Part shown: piece by piece, positions 34,330-46,708 of the stretch | Layout of the letters: each line of letters begins with the position of its first letter | How positions within the stretch are numbered: position 1 is the stretch's first letter | Source: Coptis chinensis | Lineage: Eukaryota > Streptophyta > Magnoliopsida > Ranunculales > Ranunculaceae | Length of the DNA: 64,000 bases | NCBI GenBank assembly: GCA_015680905.1 | Contig: CM027383.1 | Span: 92,268,001-92,332,000 of the forward strand | Direction: 5' to 3' | Made by a program: the position numbers and the translations under genes | The notes under the pieces: model-generated | Seen by the model: the letters and a program-made list of their open reading frames with translations, nothing else | Told to the model about the DNA's origin: nothing | Databases searched by the model: none

Positions 34330-35545
34330 TTGACAATTCCTTTCATTAGTAAATTTACTTACTTGCGTGCAAAAAAAAAAATAGCCCCACATAGGTATTA
34401 CGAGGTCAAATGAAACTGCTTATACAGTTTTTCAATGGAGACGTGAGAGACCAAGTGGAGCAAACTGATACGGCATAGCATCACACCAAGACACCATAAC
34501 CTGGAAAGTGGCCAAAGCTAACCTAATCAAGTATGATGGAATTGTCAAAACAGGCTCTTTACCTCTATCAAATTGTGTACTACTATGCACTCATCACAAA
34601 CAATTAGGCGGCAATAATAGTATGTAGCTGGTAGCATCAGCTTCTAATTCAACTGTTAGTCTTGGCCCTTGGGCAGTTGAATGATTTGTTAAACCCTAAA
34701 GGACCTTGCTTATTAAGACTTTCAACAATTCAATGTCAGGGGAGTTTACCTACTCAACCAACAGGGAGATGCGCAAATAGCACTTCAAGACCAGGGTTCT
34801 TCCACGTGCTCAACTAGGGAAATTAGAAATAAGGTTGACATTATGTGTAGTCTTTTAGCAAAGGACAAAATAGGAATTTAGAAGAGAATCTCCCATTCTG
34901 GTCAAATAGTTCAGACTCGACACTCTCTGCTCAGTCTCAAAGCAGGTATAGCATCCAACCTCCCCAAGAGGATATGACATATTGAACTGCCAAATCCCAA
35001 GCAATATGCACATTATCTAAACAAAGGCGGAACTGAAATAGTCTAGAAAATAGTAAGAACAAAGGTCCCTGATCCAACCATTTATCCTCCCCAACCCTTA
35101 TCCTAGCCTACTTTCGCACTCCGATTGGAATTCCCCATACCTATACAACCACTCTGCTACATAACCTGGATGTTGGTTATCGTTCAAGTTCAAAATTACC
35201 AGAAGAAGGGAGCAATCGCACAACAGATGAACCATAAAAAACATATATTGTACTCATAAAAAGAAAGTATAGTAACCTAATATATGTATTATACATTTGT
35301 ACATCTTTTTTATTTGAAAAAAAAAGAGCATGAATCAGCCGTGCTACTGCATGAAGTATCTATGCTACAAAATACGTATCTATGGTACTCATAAATTAAA
35401 GAGAGTCGCTATCAGGCACAATTTCAATAAAAAAACAATTTATGAAATTATGACAAGTTAAAAAAATAGACTTAAAAACAGAACAATAGAGATTAGGTGG
35501 AAGGCATACACAACGGAACAGGATCCAAGTCATCCTTCAAAGGCA
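34330..35545. other. No clear gene; possible intron or UTR of the SET-fragment source
   Basis: About 1.2 kb of moderately AT-rich DNA directly 3' (minus strand) of the SET-domain fragment. I saw no SET-domain continuation or post-SET Cys motif. An ORF in the second copy (55226-55450, minus) has no recognised domain. Confidence 0.4.
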
Positions 35546-35990
35546 TGTTAGCTCCTGTAAAGCAGGGATGTTCTCTGCCGCAAAAAGCATTATGTGGGCC
35601 ATTCTCTTATCATCATGGTCAATAAAGGACATCTTGTGCATACAGGTTAGGAGTGCAACTTTGGTTTATGAATCTCGCAACGCTCCCACACTCTGTTGCA
35701 TCAATAAAGAAGGGCAAATCCCCCACACTAACAGAGGGTGAAGTAGATTTCAAGTCCGGCGGTATCAAGCTTGAGGATCCCAAGGCACTGCATTATCTTC
35801 ACGGCCTTGCCCAATATCAATTAGAAACTCATCATTAGCAGTCCTTTGTTCAGCTTTCCTCTCTTGGAGCAGCTCCCCTATATACTCGCATATAAAACTT
35901 CCCGAGGGAATGGAACTCAGGGATCTAACACCCCAACCCCTTGATTCAGCCTTAAAATCTCAAGTTGATGCTTTATGCCATGCTGACTGT
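35546..35990 (-). pseudogene. SUVH-type SET-domain histone methyltransferase fragment
   Basis: Minus-strand blocks in more than one frame match the SET domain of plant SUVH H3K9 methyltransferases. In order they are SQHGIKHQLEILRLNQG, VRSLSSIPSGSFICEYIGEL, ERKAEQRTANDEFLIDIG, then FIDATECGSVARFINQSC, TPNLYAQDVLY and DHDDKRMAHIMLFAAENIPA followed by LQELT. The fragment covers about 145 codons; pre-SET and post-SET parts are absent. The conserved NHSC cofactor motif reads NQSC. Frame changes fall near the GVG/GVR join, after NAVPWDPQA, and around VLY. NLYAQ-VLYDH resembles SUVH5/6 more than SUVH4 from memory. The fragment is intronless across this length, so retroposition or capture of one exon is possible. 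A second copy is at 55923-56368. Confidence 0.8.
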
Positions 35991-38900
35991 AAAAGGGGTG
36001 TTTTGGATTTCTTGTTGGGACCGGGAGTTAAACTCCGAAAGCGAACTGCCTACGTATCCTCTTCTTAGTTTTCTTCTTTTTCCTTCTTTTAAGGAGGAGA
36101 GGAATCCGGGGCTGGCGTAGTTCAATCGGTGGTATTTATAGACATAGGGAAGGATCAATCTAGAAGACGTGTGTTAATGCTACTGCGTGTAAGGTCGAGA
36201 TCGTGAATGAGTGTCAGTGGTTTATATTATAAGTCATGCACTCATTGGGTGTTGATGAGGTTATCCTTATTTTTTCGGGGATGGGTAATGATTACCACTA
36301 ATGGTTATCATTACCGGTTACGCCATGTGCTTCGTCTTGAAATATCTTAGATCCTCTTTCTGTGAAGTGGATTGTTTCTTGGAGGGCTGCTCCGCAGTTC
36401 GGTCTCGAGAGGGTCGGCGTCTGACGAGTTCGCTTATGTTGCCGCGAGCATAATAAGATATCGCTCCCTACCGGCCCCCTACCGATTAGAATGTTTATGC
36501 CATAGGAAACATTATCTTTGAAGAGAAAAATGGAACGTGGAGCGTGGCGTGGTGGGACGACTTCGACTAGGACGACATAACTTTTCGAATTCACGCGATG
36601 CTTTGGCGGGAAAGGGAAGTTATGTCGTAGCATGCACGCGATAATGAAATCGTAGTAGTTGGGAGAGAAAGCGATGTCGCCGCATTATTGGGCTATTGAA
36701 AAGCGATTACCTTGGAACCGTGTGCGGGCTATAGCCTTAGGTTTGTAATCATAGTTTTTGGTAAGCGAGCGGCGGTTTATACAAAATCGAATTTGGGACA
36801 TTGAAAAAGGCATTGCGTGTTTTCTTCTTCCACAAAAGCATGAAGCTAGGGTTCCTCGGTGAGTGCTTACTGCGCTATTATCTTTCCATTTTCAATTTGC
36901 TTTCCTCCTTGTCGTCGGCGTTTTGCTAAATAGGTAGGTCACCATAAAGGTATAGGGTTTCATTTCGAGTAATTGGTAGAAAAAGAAAAACTTGCCATAA
37001 TCGACTCGATGACACTTTCGATCGGAGGAGGTCCGAGAGATATCCTTGAGTTGTGGAAGTCACGAGGATGAAGAAGCGGTGAGTGTTGGTGTAGAGGTTG
37101 ATTTGGAAGAAGAGGATAGGATAGGTGAGGGTAATGCCGATCTAGGTCGAGGTGGCGTGGCGATCGACGTCCAAGTCGAGGGATATAATAGATCATCAAG
37201 CGATGTGCCCCTTAGAAGTGTAAACCGTCGTCTTTGCTAACTTCCCGAAGGCGAGGGCAAAGCATATGATATTAATGTCCACGACACGGAAATATCTGAA
37301 CCCGATTGAGTGAAAATGTTAAGTAGTGAAAGTACTAACCCGCCCGAATGGTGGAATAATAATCTGTGAGGGACCGGTGAGGCGATATGCACATACCGTT
37401 CTCGGCGGTATCGACTTCTTGGCGCTTTGTTGGAAGTCTCCTGTCGGTTAAGTAGGTAACACGGCGATTATTTAAAGGTGTTCGACCTTGAATGCAAGTG
37501 GGGAATATGACATAAGAATTATCGACATAGTGGAACACTATGTGGTGCGGCGATCGGGAACATGAACTTTAGCTTGCGGACCATGACGCCAGCGTTACTT
37601 TGTGATCGATGGGTAAGCAATGAGGCTGGACTAAAGAGGCGTTGTTGCTAGTTGGCAACCTTTTGTGTGAGCGGGTGTATCTGCAAACTAGGATTTGTAA
37701 CATATCCGGTGGGTAGGACATTTATCACATTGTTTCTTGTCGAGCGTTTGATAGTTACTCTAACGGGACCTTGTTTTACTTTGTCGAGAGTTTTACTACG
37801 TGAAGAAGCGAAGCGATCGTGGGGAAATAGAGAGGTTAGCGGTTGACTCGTGAAGAAAAGCAAAAGCCGAAGGCTGCCCTGAAGTTAGCGCACTTTTTGT
37901 GGAAAAGGGTGGGCCTGCGATCCGGGAAAAAAGGAAGGTATAAAAAGACCGAGCTCGAGGTCAAATAAGGGAAGAAGCTGATGGAAGCGAACGAGTGACT
38001 TAATAACTTAGCGAGAAGAGTAACGGCGCATGGCGGTCGAAGGCGACTTGCTAGAGGGTGGTACCTCGGGCGGGAGGATCGAAGCTTCATACTGAAGGAG
38101 GTTCGTCGATACCCCTGTGGAGTTGGAAGCGGTGGCTTTCAATCCTCGAGTGAGGGCGTCGGAGAAGAGGCGGCGGCGTACTTCGAACAAGGCGACTGCC
38201 CGAACTACCAATGGCGGCGCGCTCTTGGAGAGAAACTCTAAGCGCCGTGGGGCGATTCGATGGTGGCCCAATTTGGGGCTATGGTTTCGCCCGGAGGAGC
38301 CGCGACTGGCGGAGTCATGGACTTGGCCACTTCGGGTGGGTCTAGTCGCGCCCGGCGAAAGCGTGAATCGATCCCCAACAAAGGCTAAAGCTCCCGTAAG
38401 GCAAGTGGAAAAGTCATTATGGTGGTGGCGACTTAGAGGGGATTCGTGTTCCCGGATGAGAATGGGGTGCAACAATGGCTGTGAAGCGAGATGGCAGTAA
38501 CTTCAGATCAAGTAAGATATCGGGTTGCCTACTAGAACGGATAGCTCACGGATGGCAATCAGGGATTTGGATGATAAAAGCTGGCCGATAATCGAGGCGA
38601 ATGGAAATTTAATGTTTGGTATCGCGTGTCTATCTTTGTTTGATGTAAGCGTCTCGTTATAGGCTATTTATTGTGTTGTGGCTATTAACCATCATTATGT
38701 ATTTCACTGGTAAAGTGGGTTTCAAAATTGAAGGAGATTAGGCGATTAGCGGAGGCAGATAGAGAAGGCGGTGGTGAAGGTGTCGCGATGGTGAAGAACG
38801 CCGAGGAAGCCTCGAAGATGGGAACGCGAGGAACTGGAAGGTCTGAAGAAAACTTCATCAAGAGTGAAGTCCGGCCAAGATGTTGAAGGACACGAAATTT

Positions 38901-40065
38901 GAAGAGGCCGAAAAAAACTGAGGAGCTGAAGAGAGCGTCTGGCGGTGATCGTGGAGATTGGTAGGTTGAGCGATTATGCCTTACTTTGCAAGAAGGTTGC
39001 TTTCGGGGCGCTACCAAAGCCTATGATGTTCGGATGCAGATTTACCGTGGAACCCGAGGCCGACTACAACGCTTTGAAGGCGATCATGCACGCCGCGTCG
39101 CCCGAGGGGTAGAGCGGGTGCGGGGAGGAATTAATAGTGCTCCCATTACTTGAGGAGAGTTTTGCCCTTGGCCGTGATATCGCTGGCCCGATGCTTACGT
39201 GCACGATGCATTGATGAGTTTAGGATTTGGATGGAGTATCGTGATAGTGGCCCGAATACGGATCTTTGAGATTGATGAATCGCCGGCCGGGGGAACTAAT
39301 TATGGATGGAGGAGGTGGCGATTTGTAATTTGCTTTTAGTCTTTGTCGGCTTATAAAAGGCGCGGATACAATAAATTTGGTTTCAGGGGTAACACAGAGG
39401 CGGTTCGTCTTTGTTACCTATATGCTTAAAGTACAAAGAACGACACGGTGCTCCGTTCATCTTTGGGTATTCGGTGGTAAGAAGGTTATTTAACGGGTTG
39501 GATTTCCGGTAATCTCGGCAACCCGTTAACGTATTATTTTGCTATCTTGCTAATATAGATCGGTGCTTGGCGTATGCCATGATTTGTTGTTTTTTTCTTT
39601 ATTCTTTGCTTGCTCAACTATAATTGTGTGTGGTGGCGGTGCATGTGGTGAAGAATGGTAGGTATGTTGTAATGACAACTTTCGACGTCGGGTGAGATGT
39701 TTGCATGGCGTTGTGTTGTTAAATTATCTGCGACTCGAGGTGGTGCTTCGTAATGTGAGGATCGGATCGGTAGCCCATTTCGTGATGCAATGAAGCGCTT
39801 TGTGTTGATCTTTGCTAACGGCGTTGTTCCAGCGTGCGACCGTGGAGGGATCTGGCCGGTTCAAAGGCGGCGTAATGATGGCGAGCGGGTAATGTTTAGC
39901 GTCTCAAGGTAATTAAGAGGCGCAGGAAAAGTCGTTTTCCTTTTGAATAAAAGCGGCTTATGCGGACCAAAGACAAGTATTTGCTTTCTTAGAAGCTTGA
40001 TCGCCTACTTGCTGCTCATTTCTTTGTGCCTCTCCTCCATTACCGTTTACCGAATGCGTTTATTC
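35991..40065 (+). mobile_element. Gag-like LTR-retroelement region, copy A (fossil)
   Basis: An LTR-like stretch begins near 35993 (TGTTGGGACC) and contains CTGCCTACGTATCC at about 36046, a string I associate with LTRs of plant gypsy elements. After about 36850 comes a coding-like region on the plus strand with an acidic start (GVEVDLEEEDRIGEGN near 37090) and a segment LGFVTYPVGRTF near 37690. This resembles the putative gypsy-type transposon domain of plant gag-like proteins; the assignment is tentative. The region is badly broken, and its sequence quality is the poorest in the window. Confidence 0.45.
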
Positions 40066-43045
40066 AGATATAGATATGCATAATATGCATTTGTTTTCGC
40101 TAAAAATTCCCCAAAAATATATATAAATAAGTTTATGCTATACACTTAGGAAAAATTGGTATTGTTTTCTTTTTTCTCTATGCTCTTAACAATCTAGAAG
40201 TCTCAATGTGAGCTTTTGTGATCAAAATAATTGTTAGAAACTTAGGTTAATATGTAGGTAATAATCTTTTGCATCTATCTATAAATATATTACATGAGTA
40301 TCTATGATTGTTAGCGAAGTTTCTGAAATCTAGGCTAGAGTACTTATTCTACAAACTCGTGGAGAATATAGCCTAAAGCCTTATATGTTTAAACATTTGA
40401 GAAATGACACAGTGGGAGAAGTAAAACCGGATAGAGAAATCACATCGGCCCAATTTGCTTGATCACTATGTCATATCCTAAGCAGAATTTAGGCCATCTT
40501 TGATCGATATAGCCAAAAATTCAAACCTATGAATTATTTTCCGCTTAGTCGCCCCTCGAGCCTTTCTTTAGCCTTCCATAAACCACAATTCCTTTACCCC
40601 TCTACAAAAAACAAAACAAAATAAAAATTCAACTTACCCAATCTAGAATAAGTCTGAGAATAGAATGAGTTGAAGAAAGAAGAAGAGAAAAAACCTCGGT
40701 AAACAAAAAATTAGTTAGTTGCTTCCGTGAAAAAAGAAAGAAGTTTCCATCCAAGGAAAAGAAAAGAAAAATAGAAATAAATAAAACTTCAAAAATAGAA
40801 TAAAAAGGAGTCAAAAAGCCAAAGAAAATAAAAGAAAAATATGGCTAAGGATGGAAACAAAGTAGAGAAGCAAAAAGAAAATAACAAGGTTTTTCTAAGT
40901 TACATAATATGAAGACTCTATTATCTCGTGACTTGTCCTTTTTGAATATCCATTTCCTTCCCTCTTAAACCATCTCCTAATCCCCACAATACCTAATAAA
41001 GACCTCTAGCCCAATTAGGAATAGGTTAGTGCGGATAGTAAGTGAAGATGTGTTTGATCGACCTCGCTTCCTTTGTTTGTCATCGAGATTAAGATAAAGT
41101 GTGCCCATCGCATTAATCGGAGTAGCTTAAACTTGATCGGAAAAAATCAGAGTGGTTTTTGTCTTGACATTTATGTGAGGACCTACTTAAGGACGCTTAT
41201 TTCGAAGTTTAAAGAAACTAACCCGTTAGGCATTTCATAGTATTACTCACAAGATATATATATTTGTATCATAGATGATCGATTATTATGCATATATTAG
41301 CTTAGGTTTCGATTTGGTTATTCTTTATTCATTTGCTGTGAGATGTATAGATAGTGAGACATGAATGAGGAAACAATAGTTTTATTTCTTAGTCGCCAGT
41401 AAGATAGATGAAGTTTGTGAGTACCTTCATCGAAAACTCTCACGAGGTTATAACTCGGCCCACTAGGGAACCCTAGTGGTTTAAGGACTTATTGCGTGAT
41501 ATGGTAAATGCAACACACTCAAATAAAAAGTAGTTAGAACTCCATTTTGGTCACTTATTCTAATTTCTCATATTTGCTTGAGGACAAACAAAATGCTGTT
41601 TGGGGTGGTTTGATAAGAGCCCAAAACTGTAGTTTTAACCCCTTAACAATTAATTTCTTTTAGACCAATTATGTGAATAATAAGTAAAGAGTTAATACCG
41701 ACATTTGTTTTTTACTGCTCCGTGCTTCAAAGTTCATTATGCGGCGTAAATGTGCCACTTTTAGCTTAGATAAAGGAGAAAAGGTCGGTTGCTAAGGAGT
41801 TCTTTTGATTAAAGGCCAATTTTCAAGAAGACAAATCCTCCTCAAAAGCCCTGGCCAAAATGAAAAAGTCAAAGTCCACGCGGGCGTAAACAAAGGTAAT
41901 AAAAGTCACAGAACTTCCAAATACCATATCTTTTGACTCGCACTTCTGAATTGGCCTATCTTACGCCAAAACGACCCGGCTTAGAAAGAGCTTTTCAATG
42001 GTTCAAGCCTTTGACCCAATCAGAGGGGCAGAAGTGGACAAAACATTTGTCGAAGCCAATTGGCACCAAGAGCCCATTTTTGGACTAAAGAAATTAGGTT
42101 TTTGGGCCTAATTCTTCGCCCAAAACATGGCTCCAAGCCCATGCACGATTTTGATCTGAACATATAAAACAAAAGCTTAGCTCTTTTGTTAATGGTAGTT
42201 AGTTAGACCTAAAACTATAGATAATTCTAGATCTAGTTTTCATTAAAATAAAATTAAGTTTAGTTTAAATTCAATTCTTGTTTTAGATTAAACTCTTAGA
42301 ATCATTGTTCTTCATTAGTTTGATAAATAAAATAGTTAGTTTGTCAATTTCGATTTTTTGTCATTTACCATTGTTTAGATCTAAATTCCTTTATTACTTG
42401 TTATTAATTCCTAGTTATTACCTAAGATTTCAATTATTGTTTAGATAAGTTGCATAAAGATAGAATTTTATATGATGTCTAGTTTTAAATCAATGGGAAA
42501 TGATAGTAGTATGAATCAAGGCTAAACCTCCATTAGAGGGGTTGAAGAAGCTTTGATGACGCTTTGATCCTTGTTAAACTTAGAAATCGCCGTGATAATT
42601 ATTCCACTCTAGAAACGATTAATTCACCATGAGAACGGGTTTAATCGCCACATGCTAGTTATGAATTGATAGAAATGCCATGTATAATTAGGGATTAGAA
42701 TTACTATTTTGATATGCTAAGCATTCAATTTGGATCACTATTTTAGTCTTTGTTAGTAGGATTAAGTCGAAGTTAAGATGGATTCAATTACTTTTTAATT
42801 CTTTATCTAGATTCAACCCCCTTAACATTCTATCATTTCGCTATTCGTGAAGTTGTTAATTGAATTCACCTTGTAGTATAGAATTCCCTCAGAATCTCTC
42901 ACTGTAGACTTAAGACCGATTAATTAGACTAAGAAATCATTCCATGCTAAAGAACTAGGAGTGGAACAAATTTGTTACTCCACTCTATTTCGATAGAATT
43001 GAGAATAGAAAACTTGATAAATTAAGCTCATATTTAAGTTTTAGT
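40066..43045 (+). mobile_element. Athila 3' tail and LTR, copy B (fossil)
   Basis: Duplicate of 19578-22540, with its LTR at 41611-43045 preceded by a polypurine module at about 41575-41610. No coding domain. It is part of the tandem block rather than a separate insertion. The sequence shows many small differences from copy A, which I suspect are largely base-calling errors. Confidence 0.9.
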
Positions 43046-44303
43046 GTGGTCACTGAACGACATTTCTCTGAATAATGAGTGGAATCACCACACCTGTTAA
43101 AGAGATTTCTTTCCACTTACGGCCAAACCTACAAACCAACATATAAATCAATATCAATTACTCTAAATCAACAAACCATACTCAAAATCATAAACTAACA
43201 AACACATTTCGAGGATAATTAATTTACAGTAATTGTAAATTACTGTAAATGCAATTTCATTACTGGAAATTTGTATCAAATATAGCTAGTCATATATTTT
43301 GTGTTCTAAATTTCATTACAGATAGGATTACTCATGCCAAGTTGGCAACTAAACATTTTGCAAGCACTGAAATCAATGTCAAAGCGTAATCACAAGTTGA
43401 AAAAGCAAGAAGCACTCACCTATTTTCATCTCCTCGTGGGCTAGTCACCTGAAATATTGAAGGCAAAGGTTATACCTCGTGTCACAAAATAGAGGGAAAA
43501 ACATAATTAATGATATGCATCAACTACACAAACGGGGGATTGTGGGAATACAAATCACTCCAACAATTTAAATATGCTGCAGAAACCATGATACAATAAT
43601 TGATGCCTTGGTTCAAGTAGAATAACATCACTTGATAGAAATTAATTGATTGAAAATAAATAATAAATTCATTAAGTATACAACTATGAAGAACCCAGTC
43701 CTTGAGCCTTGTCATCATCGTTATCATCTTGAATGCATGATACTTTAGGCTTCCAACTTCCAAGTCAGAATTATCATTTGTTCCTCAAACCAAAAGTAAC
43801 GCTCTTCACAAAGTGTTTGAAACCACTAACACAAGAAAGGGATATCCACACAATTAACACTCTGCGATCATCTTGGAGACGTGGTTCTTTAGATAGTTTA
43901 TTTGTCAGCCCTATCAAGACTTATATATACCCCCAAAATACCGAAAAAAAAAAACCTTAAGAGGTCTTGAATCCTTTTAATCAAAGTATGTATATATATC
44001 ATAATTTTCAACACAAGAAATTTACAAAGAGAATGAGTAATTGTCAATTAGAAACTAAACATTGTTATGTTTCCAAACTCTTATAAGAAAAATTCACAAA
44101 AACTAAGTAAAATTTTGGTCATAATCGAAATCAATCATCATCTATTATTAAGAGAGAGAGAAGTGGATCTCGATAATCACCGATTTTGGAGAGTGAAGAG
44201 GGTGGAGTAAGCCTAGTTTTGGAATGGTGGAGAGAGGGTGGTGTATACCGATTTTGGAGAGAGAGTCAGTGGGTTGAGTGAAAAAAGATAATGTTTGGAA
44301 GAG
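43046..44303 (-). pseudogene. Captured host-gene-like segment, copy B
   Basis: Duplicate of 22541-23798, with the same candidate exon and splice sites near 43410-43440. The copies differ mainly at CAG/CTG: near 43220 this copy has TTTACAGTAATTG where copy A has TTTCTGATGAATTG, while near 44010 this copy has lost CAG sites that copy A keeps. Confidence 0.4.
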
Positions 44304-44498
44304 AGATCGATCACATTTTGGGAGAAAATGTTTTTTTTTTGTTTAGGTCAAACTTTTATTCCAAAAATACCCTCCCTTATTTCCTCACTTAAAACCTGGA
44401 GATTGCTAGAGAAAAGGATTTTATGTCACATCCGTTGGATTGGAATAGATAAAGGGTCGGGATTTGCTGTGCCTATAATGTGGCTACAGTACCTGTGG

Positions 44499-44500
<2 letters not shown>
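44304..44500 (-). repeat. Right inverted arm of the Mutator-like element, copy B
   Basis: Duplicate of 23799-23996, again ending CTGTGGCT against a TA run (44501-44546). No left arm accompanies it, because the duplication begins inside the Athila element. Confidence 0.8.
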
Positions 44501-44548
<48 letters not shown>

Positions 44549-44938
44549 TACGAGCAAGTTCCGTTTACCACACTTTTTATACCATAGTTTATACCATGCC
44601 CCACAACTTTGCATACAACATGAATTATAACCTAATTTTTTGTGGATGTGTTCAACCAACCATAAAGAAAGATCACCTCTACAAAATTTCAACTCATTTG
44701 ATAATGTTTAACTATGTCAAAAGATGATTGCAAAATTGAAAAATATGAGCCGTTTAAAAAAAAATCAAAATTGAGAACAGTTTTTAACTAGGTTAGAAAT
44801 TTCTAAATGATATGAATTTTTGTGGAGATGTCATCAATGGTTAGTAGATCATATCCACAAATTATTAGCACTTAACTCATTTTTAGAGGGATGTGGTATA
44901 AACTATGGTATAAAAAGTATGGTAAACTGAACTTGCTC

Positions 44939-45007
<69 letters not shown>

Positions 45008-45173
45008 GAGATTAGTATCTATGGGCTTACTATTTGTTATCACTTAAGACTTAATCACTCAGATTCAAAAAAAAAGGCCAAACAAATAGTAAGGCCATAC
45101 ATACTAATCTCCTCCTCTCTTTTAGTTTTCTACCCGATCTCCTTTGCTATCTTTCCCCCACAAAAAAAAAAAC

Positions 45174-45217
<44 letters not shown>
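44501..45217. mobile_element. TA tracts, fold-back MITE 2, hairpin and (CA)n, copy B
   Basis: (TA)n 44501-44546; fold-back element 44547-44941; (TA)n 44942-45003; hairpin arms 45007-45038 and 45081-45112; (CA)n 45177-45217. The right end of the fold-back reads GAACTTGCTC here, a better inverse of its left end (GAGCAAGTTC) than copy A shows. Confidence 0.85.
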
Positions 45218-45218
<1 letters not shown>

Positions 45219-46010
45219 CAATTTGTCATTGATCACTCTAGATTTTCCCACTAAGCCGGCCACTAGCCTACTCGAGTGTTTTTTTTCAAACAATTAACAT
45301 CCATACACAGTTTTATTTTCAGTTTTCTTTCATCTCAGTCAAGATTTTTCTAACGTGAATTATATTCTTATTGAAGGGGTCATTACAACACGTAGTAACT
45401 AATAGGGTCACAGTCTATTACCATATATACTATGTTTGTGAAAATGGTTTCGTGTTTTGAAGTCTGTTTTAATGAGAATCTATTTTATTTGGATGTGTTG
45501 GTCATGCATGTTTCATATGTAAATTTTTTTTAAATCCATATGCATGATTGTTATTCTTAGGTGATCTCAACTTCAATTAATCCATTAATCCTTTATTTCG
45601 GTTTGTTCTTTTCAGTTGGATACTTAGATTCCTCCAAAGTACTTACTATACAAACAAACATCTAAGTTTTTTCATTTAAAGGGAAATAGAACTGAATTTC
45701 ATTATTGTTGCTTGTGTAGGTGAGGTTAAGCATGTTAGATACTATCGTATTACTACATGCAATGAGATGTATCGAAACTTAACTTTTGATATTAGGATTT
45801 TGTGCATCCGTGTATAGCAAATTAAGCTTTTTCTCGAGAAGTAATAATATATATATTTTTTAAAGGGTCGGTAATATTGATCATATTAGAATTCCCATTT
45901 TTTCTTAGTCATATATATGGTTCTCTAGCTGTGATTGTGTTGAACAAGGGATGTAAATGGGGTGGGTCGGGGTTGGCTCACCCTCACTCAATTTCTCGGC
46001 CCCGCCATTG
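45218..46010. other. hAT-like element right end, copy B
   Basis: Duplicate of 24723-25513, ending CCGCCATTG at 46010 followed by ATGATATG. No gene is visible. Confidence 0.6.
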
Positions 46011-46601
46011 ATGATATGCCCAACCACTTTGCAATGAGGGCAGAATTTGGGTATTAGTTTACCTACATCCACTTCTTGCATAAATGATTTGCCTTCCTCC
46101 TCTTGTACTTCAAACTGATGTGGAATCGGTTTGGCGAGATCGATCTCAATCAAAACCGACGATAGAAGCCAAAGTCCTCGTTTCAAGATATATCTTTGTC
46201 CACCCCCACGGGAGACCCCAGGGCTCTTCCTATGGACATTAGGATCTCGTAGTCCCAATATTGTTAGCCTAGCTTTGGGAGTTTTATCCAAACAAATGTT
46301 GTGGAGGAGCATTGGATAGCTGGGTCAAAGTCAGGTGTCCATTTAGAGAGACGAAGGATTTGATCTCCAAACCTCCATGGTCTTTCCAAAATGTTCCTTA
46401 AATCTTCTTCACATACCAGCTGTATCATGAAGAACCCCTTCCCAAGTGGTACTAGTTTCCAATCCCCTTTTGGCTTCCACAAGTCAAGAGCTATTTTTTT
46501 TTAACTTCTTCTAGTTTCATTTTGTTAAAATCCAATCTACCAATAAGGCTGAATTGGCACCATCTCCCTCTTTGAACTGCTTGTTTAGTTTAACGAATCG
46601 A
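46011..46601 (-). pseudogene. L1 LINE ORF1 N-terminal half, copy B
   Basis: Duplicate of 25514-26105. The DUF4283-type region (WKLVPLGKGFFMIQL, ILRLSKWTPDFDPA) and zinc-knuckle start CPHCKVVGHI are visible on the minus strand; the CPHCKVVGHII part is in an ORF running 46312-45905. The rest of this LINE is not present near copy B, which confirms that its halves were already separated before the duplication. Confidence 0.8.
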
Positions 46602-46604
46602 AGA

Positions 46605-46708
46605 CATGCTGGCTTTCATTTATGGAGTTGGGAGGTATGCTGGCTTTCATTTATGGAGTTGGGAGGTCAGAAAAGGTATGTTGTCTTTCATTTATGGAGT
46701 TGGGAGGT
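46605..46708. repeat. Three-copy 31-bp tandem repeat, copy B
   Basis: Duplicate of 26109-26211. Confidence 0.85.

Larger units (their letters stand above)
19578..40065. repeat. 20.4-kb tandem duplication, copy A
   Basis: This block recurs head-to-tail as 40066-60473. It starts in the Athila tail (AGATATAGATATG) and ends CGTTTATTC in the gag-like region. The junction at 40065/40066 shows no microhomology. Long stretches (for example 26212-28540 against 46709-49040) are almost identical. Confidence 0.95.

Noticed and set aside
38008-38500. Long Arg-rich ORFs on both strands (155 and 127 codons)
   Set aside because: They lie in the low-quality CG-rich region, are not conserved as ORFs in the second copy, and show no domain.
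36800-40065. CpG island or promoter of a host gene
   Set aside because: CG dinucleotides often stand where the partner copy has CAG/CTG, so the composition is suspect.
19578-43045. Methylation-driven C-to-T decay as the source of copy differences
   Set aside because: The differences are mostly complex replacements and indels at CAG/CTG, not simple transitions.
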